Positions 60,608 through 64,000 of a DNA stretch of 64,000 nt are shown here, one piece after another (within the stretch, counting starts at the first letter, position 1; every line of letters begins with the position of its first letter). A program made the position numbers and the translations under genes. Source of the DNA: Mycolicibacterium neoaurum ATCC 25795 (GTDB lineage Bacteria > Actinomycetota > Actinomycetes > Mycobacteriales > Mycobacteriaceae); assembly GCF_000691525.1 (NCBI RefSeq), contig NZ_JMDW01000020.1, forward strand, positions 1 to 64,000. Reading direction: 5' to 3'. The notes under the pieces were generated by a model. It saw only the letters and a program-made list of their open reading frames with translations, did not search any database and had not been told where the DNA came from.

Positions 60608-60673
60608 TCCGCGAGCGTGCGCGTCTGCGGGCGACACGCCGCTGCCAGACCGGAGTTCACGCACGCTCGCGGA
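60608..60673. repeat. inverted repeat between argG and argH
   Basis: TCCGCGAGCGTGCG (60608-60621) and its exact complement (60660-60673) enclose 38 nt that can form an inner stem GTCTG/CAGAC. The right arm runs into the argH ribosome binding site GGAAGGAA, so folding could affect argH translation. Confidence 0.75.
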
Positions 60674-60683
60674 AGGAAACTGC

Positions 60684-62093
60684 ATGAGCACCAACGAAGG
60701 ATCGCTGTGGGGCGGCAGGTTCGCCGACGGACCGTCCGACGCCCTTGCCGCCCTGAGCAAGTCGACCCACTTCGACTGGGCGCTGGCCCCCTATGACGTC
60801 ATCGCCTCCAAGGCGCACGCCCGGGTCCTGCATCGCGCCGGCCTGCTCACCGATGAGCAACGCGACGGATTGTTGGCCGGTCTGGACAGTCTGGGCGCCG
60901 ATGTGGCCGACGGCAGCTTCGGCCCGCTGCCCAGCGACGAGGACGTGCACGGGGCGTTGGAGCGCGGTCTGATCGATCGGGTAGGCCCCGAACTCGGAGG
61001 TCGGCTGCGTGCCGGCCGGTCGCGAAACGACCAGGTGGCCACCCTGTTCCGGATGTGGCTGCGCGACGCCGTCAAGGCCGTCGGCGACGGGGTGCTCGAC
61101 GTGGTCGCGGCGCTGGCGACTCAGGCCGCCGCGCATCCGACGGCGATCATGCCGGGCAAGACGCACCTGCAGTCCGCACAACCGGTGTTGCTCGCCCATC
61201 ACCTGCTCGCCCATGCACATCCGCTGTTGCGCGACGCCGAGCGCCTCGTCGACCTGGACAAGCGGACCGCCGTGTCGCCGTACGGCTCCGGCGCGTTGGC
61301 CGGATCCTCGCTGGGGCTCGATCCCGACGCGATCGCCGCCGAGCTGGGCTTCGATGCCGCGGCCGACAACTCCATCGACGCCACTGCAGCAAGGGATTTC
61401 GCGGCCGAGGCGGCATTCGTGTTCGCGATGATCGCGGTGGATCTCTCCCGGTTGGCCGAAGACGTCATCCTGTGGAGCACCACCGAGTTCGGGTATGTGA
61501 AGCTGCATGACGCCTGGTCGACGGGTTCCTCGATCATGCCGCAGAAGAAGAATCCGGATATCGCCGAGTTGGCCCGCGGAAAGTCCGGGCGGCTGATCGG
61601 CAACCTGACCGGTCTGCTGGCGACGCTGAAGGCGCAGCCGCTGGCCTACAACCGGGATCTGCAGGAGGACAAGGAACCCGTCTTCGACTCGGTGGCACAG
61701 CTGCGCCTGCTGCTGCCGGCCATGGCCGGATTGGTCGCCACCCTGACCTTCGACACCGACCGAATGGCCGAGTTGGCACCGCTGGGGTTCACGCTCGCCA
61801 CCGATATCGCCGAATGGATGGTGCGCCAAGGCATTCCGTTCCGCGTTGCGCACGAGGCCGCCGGCGCTGCGGTCAAGGCGGCCGAGGCCCGTGACGTCGG
61901 ACTCGAAGAACTCGCCGATGACGAGCTGGCCGGTATTCACCCGGGACTGACGGCCGAGGTGCGCACGGTGCTGACCATCGCGGGGTCTGTCGACTCGCGG
62001 GATGCCCGCGGCGGCACGGCACCGGTTCAGGTGGCCCGTCAGCTTGCCGTGGTGCGCGATACCGCCGACCGGCTGCGGATCAGGTTGCGCTAG
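60684..62093 (+). CDS. argH: argininosuccinate lyase
   Basis: 469 residues, fumarase/aspartase superfamily. The signature SSIMPQKKNPDIAELARG starts near residue 281, with the earlier GRSRNDQVATLFRMWLRD and KTHLQSAQPVLLAHHLLAH blocks carrying catalytic His. Releases arginine and fumarate, the last step of the pathway. ATG with GGAAGGAAAC upstream. Confidence 0.97.
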   Translation: MSTNEGSLWGGRFADGPSDALAALSKSTHFDWALAPYDVIASKAHARVLHRAGLLTDEQRDGLLAGLDSLGADVADGSFGPLPSDEDVHGALERGLIDRVGPELGGRLRAGRSRNDQVATLFRMWLRDAVKAVGDGVLDVVAALATQAAAHPTAIMPGKTHLQSAQPVLLAHHLLAHAHPLLRDAERLVDLDKRTAVSPYGSGALAGSSLGLDPDAIAAELGFDAAADNSIDATAARDFAAEAAFVFAMIAVDLSRLAEDVILWSTTEFGYVKLHDAWSTGSSIMPQKKNPDIAELARGKSGRLIGNLTGLLATLKAQPLAYNRDLQEDKEPVFDSVAQLRLLLPAMAGLVATLTFDTDRMAELAPLGFTLATDIAEWMVRQGIPFRVAHEAAGAAVKAAEARDVGLEELADDELAGIHPGLTAEVRTVLTIAGSVDSRDARGGTAPVQVARQLAVVRDTADRLRIRLR

Positions 62094-62094
62094 G

Positions 62095-62100
62095 TAGGAT
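62095..62100 (+). promoter_or_regulatory. -10 box TAGGAT before exported-protein operon
   Basis: TAGGAT begins inside the last bases after argH and ends 8 nt before the ATG at 62109, so this three-gene operon probably has its own, almost leaderless promoter. Confidence 0.45.
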
Positions 62101-62108
62101 CTGCAGCC

Positions 62109-62714
62109 ATGGAACCGGCTCGGGGGAGCGCCGCGTCCGGGCGTATCCGGCGGTGGCTGGCGGGGTGGGGGTTGAAGGAGTGGCGTCGCGCGGGTCTGGT
62201 GGCCGTACTGGTCGCCACCGCCGCGTTCGGCGGGCTGGACACCGTCAACAAGGAGATCACCGATATCAAGGTCGGCGAACAGTTCGACACCGGACGGTTC
62301 GAGATGACAGTGCTGCGCGCAACCCTCGTCGACGAGGTCCGTGCGGGCGAACGCCGGATTTTCGGGCCGAAGCCGGGCCGCCGCTATCTGGGCCTGGTGA
62401 CGAAGGTGCACAACACCAGCACCCTGCCGGGCCCGGTGGCACAACCGGTGGAACTGGTCGGTCTGACCGGCGCCGTGAACCTGGCGGCCATCCGGCTGGC
62501 CGACGGCACCCTGTCGATGAGTCTGGGGCCGGGTCTCACCGATGACGTGGTGCTGATGTGGGATGTTCCTTCCGATGCGGTGGCGGTCGGCGCCCAGTTG
62601 CCGGTGCGGATCAGCAAGGAGGTCCGCAAGATCAACGCGACCGTCGGTCAGGGCTGGGTGTCCAGCCTGACCGACTATGCGCAGCTCAGCGTCCCGGTCG
62701 GCGGCGGGCGATGA
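62109..62714 (+). CDS. membrane-anchored protein of unknown function, operon gene 1
   Basis: 201 residues. A basic N-terminus (RIRRWLAGWGLKEWRRAG), one membrane segment at about 29-43 and a beta-rich extracytoplasmic domain (FDTGRFEMTVLRATLVDEVR, RYLGLVTKVHNTSTLPGPV, LPVRISKEVRKINATVG). The domain layout recalls DUF4352-like beta sandwiches. No conserved catalytic residue seen. Stop overlaps the next gene (ATGA). Confidence 0.7.
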   Translation: MEPARGSAASGRIRRWLAGWGLKEWRRAGLVAVLVATAAFGGLDTVNKEITDIKVGEQFDTGRFEMTVLRATLVDEVRAGERRIFGPKPGRRYLGLVTKVHNTSTLPGPVAQPVELVGLTGAVNLAAIRLADGTLSMSLGPGLTDDVVLMWDVPSDAVAVGAQLPVRISKEVRKINATVGQGWVSSLTDYAQLSVPVGGGR

Positions 62715-63277
62715 GGCGCTCGCTGACAGCGTTGTCGACAGCCGTGGTCATCGCGGCCGCAGCCTGGACGTGGCACAGCCTGCCGATCCCCGATGAAGTC
62801 TTCGCTCCCTTCGATGTCGAGGTCGCGATGGGACAGCAGGCCACCGGCGCGGCGATCACCGCACAGGTCGACGCCGTCCGGATCGGCCCACGGGTCAGAA
62901 AGACCCAGTACCCGCCGGGCAGCGTCGACGCGGTCGGTGTCTGGGTCGCCGTCGATGGTGCGGCCATGACAACACGCAGCGACCAGGTGCCCTCGGTCGA
63001 GCTGATCGTCGGTCCCAACACCTATGTGCCCACCAGCCGTCTCGGGGTCATCCCGGTGACCGGGTCGCTGGCTCCCGGGATCCGGGCAAGCGGTTCATGG
63101 GTGTTCGACGTTCCACCAGATCTCGTGGCGCCCGGCCGCGGCCGGATCACGCTGCGTATGTGGGTCGGGGACTGGCGGCTGAATTCACGGCTGGTCTTTG
63201 ATATCGATCTGACCGATCCCGCGGTGCACCGGACCGACCTGATCGATATCGGCCCGGGAAAGCAGGTCGGAACGTGA
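62711..63277 (+). CDS. membrane-anchored protein of unknown function, operon gene 2
   Basis: 188 residues: N-terminal anchor or signal (RRSLTALSTAVVIAAAAWTW), then a beta-rich domain (FDVEVAMGQQATGAAITAQV, VDAVGVWVAVDGAAMTT, GRITLRMWVGDWRLNSRLVF). It is built like the first gene's product and may be a distant paralogue. Linked on both sides by four-base overlaps (ATGA, GTGA). Confidence 0.7.
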   Translation: MRRSLTALSTAVVIAAAAWTWHSLPIPDEVFAPFDVEVAMGQQATGAAITAQVDAVRIGPRVRKTQYPPGSVDAVGVWVAVDGAAMTTRSDQVPSVELIVGPNTYVPTSRLGVIPVTGSLAPGIRASGSWVFDVPPDLVAPGRGRITLRMWVGDWRLNSRLVFDIDLTDPAVHRTDLIDIGPGKQVGT

Positions 63278-63723
63278 AACTCTGGCAGCGCAATCTGATC
63301 GGCACCGCCGTCGCCGCGGCGGCAGCGATCACCGCGACCGTGTTCATCCTCGAACCGGAATGGACCGACTACCGCCGCACCGTCGTGCCCGCACACACCG
63401 CCGCGCCGCGGCAGTCCATCGAAGTCGACGGACAGACATGGGCGGTCCGCAATGTGAGCCGCACGACGACCAAATACGGGTCCGCCCTGCCCGAGGGCAC
63501 CGTTCAGCTGAACGTACTGATCGAGCGAACCGGCTCGGCCGCAGAGGAATTCGGCTGCGCCGGCTACCTTATCGAGGGGGAGCGTTCGTGGCGTGGAAGC
63601 GGCCCGCCATGCGGAGCGGAGATGTCGCTGCCGTGGACGTTCCTGGTGCCGTCGAGCGCGGAACCGACTGCCGTGGACGTCAGGCGACCGGACGGCTCGA
63701 TTCTGCTCCGGTTGGAGCTGTAG
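63274..63723 (+). CDS. membrane-anchored protein of unknown function, operon gene 3
   Basis: 149 residues: anchor (LIGTAVAAAAAITATVFIL), then a small beta domain with two cysteines (FGCAGYLIEGERSW and GPPCGAEMSL) that could form a disulfide outside the membrane. GTG start in a GTGA overlap. The 3' end overlaps the convergent gene by 44 bp. Confidence 0.7.
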   Translation: MKLWQRNLIGTAVAAAAAITATVFILEPEWTDYRRTVVPAHTAAPRQSIEVDGQTWAVRNVSRTTTKYGSALPEGTVQLNVLIERTGSAAEEFGCAGYLIEGERSWRGSGPPCGAEMSLPWTFLVPSSAEPTAVDVRRPDGSILLRLEL

Positions 63724-64000
63724 CCGCGGCGGAGCGCTGCACGCACCAGGCCAGCGCGCAGGCCACCAGACAGATCCGGAGCGGTTCGATGATCGAATGC
63801 GAGATCAACGCCATCACGTCCCAAGTGGCGAACCAGAATCCGATGTCGTGCGGTCCGATCAGCCAGGCCATGCCGCGGAAGAGGTAGCCCGGTCCCAGCT
63901 GCGCCCGATAGAAGCTGCCCGCCATGTCCAGCCACGCCAAGCCGAGGTAGCCGAGCACGTAGATCGACAGCGCGAGCAGGCCGCCGGCGGCAATGACATG
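63680..64000 (-). CDS. multi-span membrane protein, N-terminus beyond right edge
   Basis: The frame stays open to the window edge (107 codons visible) and is hydrophobic: HVIAAGGLLALSIYVLGYLG, YLFRGMAWLIGPHDIGFWFA, MALISHSIIEPLRICLVACA. A GTG at 63958 lies inside a membrane segment and is unlikely to be the start. No family recognised. Convergent with the three-gene operon. Confidence 0.65.
   Translation of the reverse strand, partial: HVIAAGGLLALSIYVLGYLGLAWLDMAGSFYRAQLGPGYLFRGMAWLIGPHDIGFWFATWDVMALISHSIIEPLRICLVACALAWCVQRSAAATAPTGAESSRPVA

Noticed and set aside
58652..62444. Very long minus-strand open frames opposite argF-argG-argH
   Set aside because: Typical GC-rich antisense frames; no domain, no ribosome binding site, and the plus strand carries well-known genes.

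Overview
The window is high-GC actinobacterial chromosome and almost certainly from a fast-growing Mycobacterium (Mycolicibacterium). From memory, gene order follows the M. tuberculosis Rv1628c-Rv1659 segment closely: DUF35 protein, polA, rpsA, coaE, DUF402 protein, uvrB, MFS efflux pump, universal stress protein, metallo-beta-lactamase-fold protein, uvrA, membrane esterase, lysX, infC-rpmI-rplT, tsnR, MpaB-family protein, adenylyl cyclase, pheST, argCJBDFRGH. Other mycobacterial marks are the CoaE-GrpB fusion, the LysX fusion, an LpqH-type lipoprotein, and many starts where a TANNNT -10 box lies 6-8 nt before an ATG or GTG (leaderless mRNAs).

Layout. 1-3088: a DUF35 zinc-ribbon protein cut by the left edge, then a small catabolic module (alpha/beta hydrolase plus FAD monooxygenase) divergent from a LysR regulator. 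3129-16431: replication, translation and repair core (polA, rpsA, coaE, uvrB) with a ThrE-like exporter, a PrsW-like protease, a three-gene minus-strand operon, and an efflux pump behind a promoter built like a MerR-family target. 16432-25711: first accessory block, holding a secreted clan-A glycoside hydrolase with a long acidic repeat tail, tRNA-Cys, an arsenic operon (arsI-acr3-arsC divergent from arsR), and an ECF sigma factor locus facing a six-gene Asp23/AmaP/CsbD envelope-stress operon. 25712-30427: universal stress protein, DUF427, MBL-fold protein, uvrA.

30459-38826: second accessory block, with a long perfect palindrome, an AlkZ-like winged-helix protein, a small acidic protein, an LpqH-like lipoprotein, and a cassette of a TPR protein translationally coupled to a CHAT-domain (caspase-like) protease, an antiparallel one-TM protein and two coupled proteins of unknown family. 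This TPR-CHAT cassette is the best candidate for an undescribed system. 38820-46472: membrane esterase, lysX, DUF1844 protein, and the infC-rpmI-rplT-tsnR translation cluster with an attenuator-like leader and an AUC start on infC. 46488-53513: palindrome, acyl-CoA dehydrogenase and MpaB-family operon behind a probable repressor operator, adenylyl cyclase, pheST. 53542-62093: the whole arginine pathway from N-acetylglutamate kinase to argininosuccinate lyase plus its repressor, behind an ARG-box-like dyad. 62109-64000: three coupled genes for small membrane-anchored proteins and a membrane protein running off the right edge.

No insertion sequence, prophage, CRISPR array or clear replication origin was seen. 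Functions are by family recognition from sequence alone; promoter, operator and terminator calls are pattern-based.
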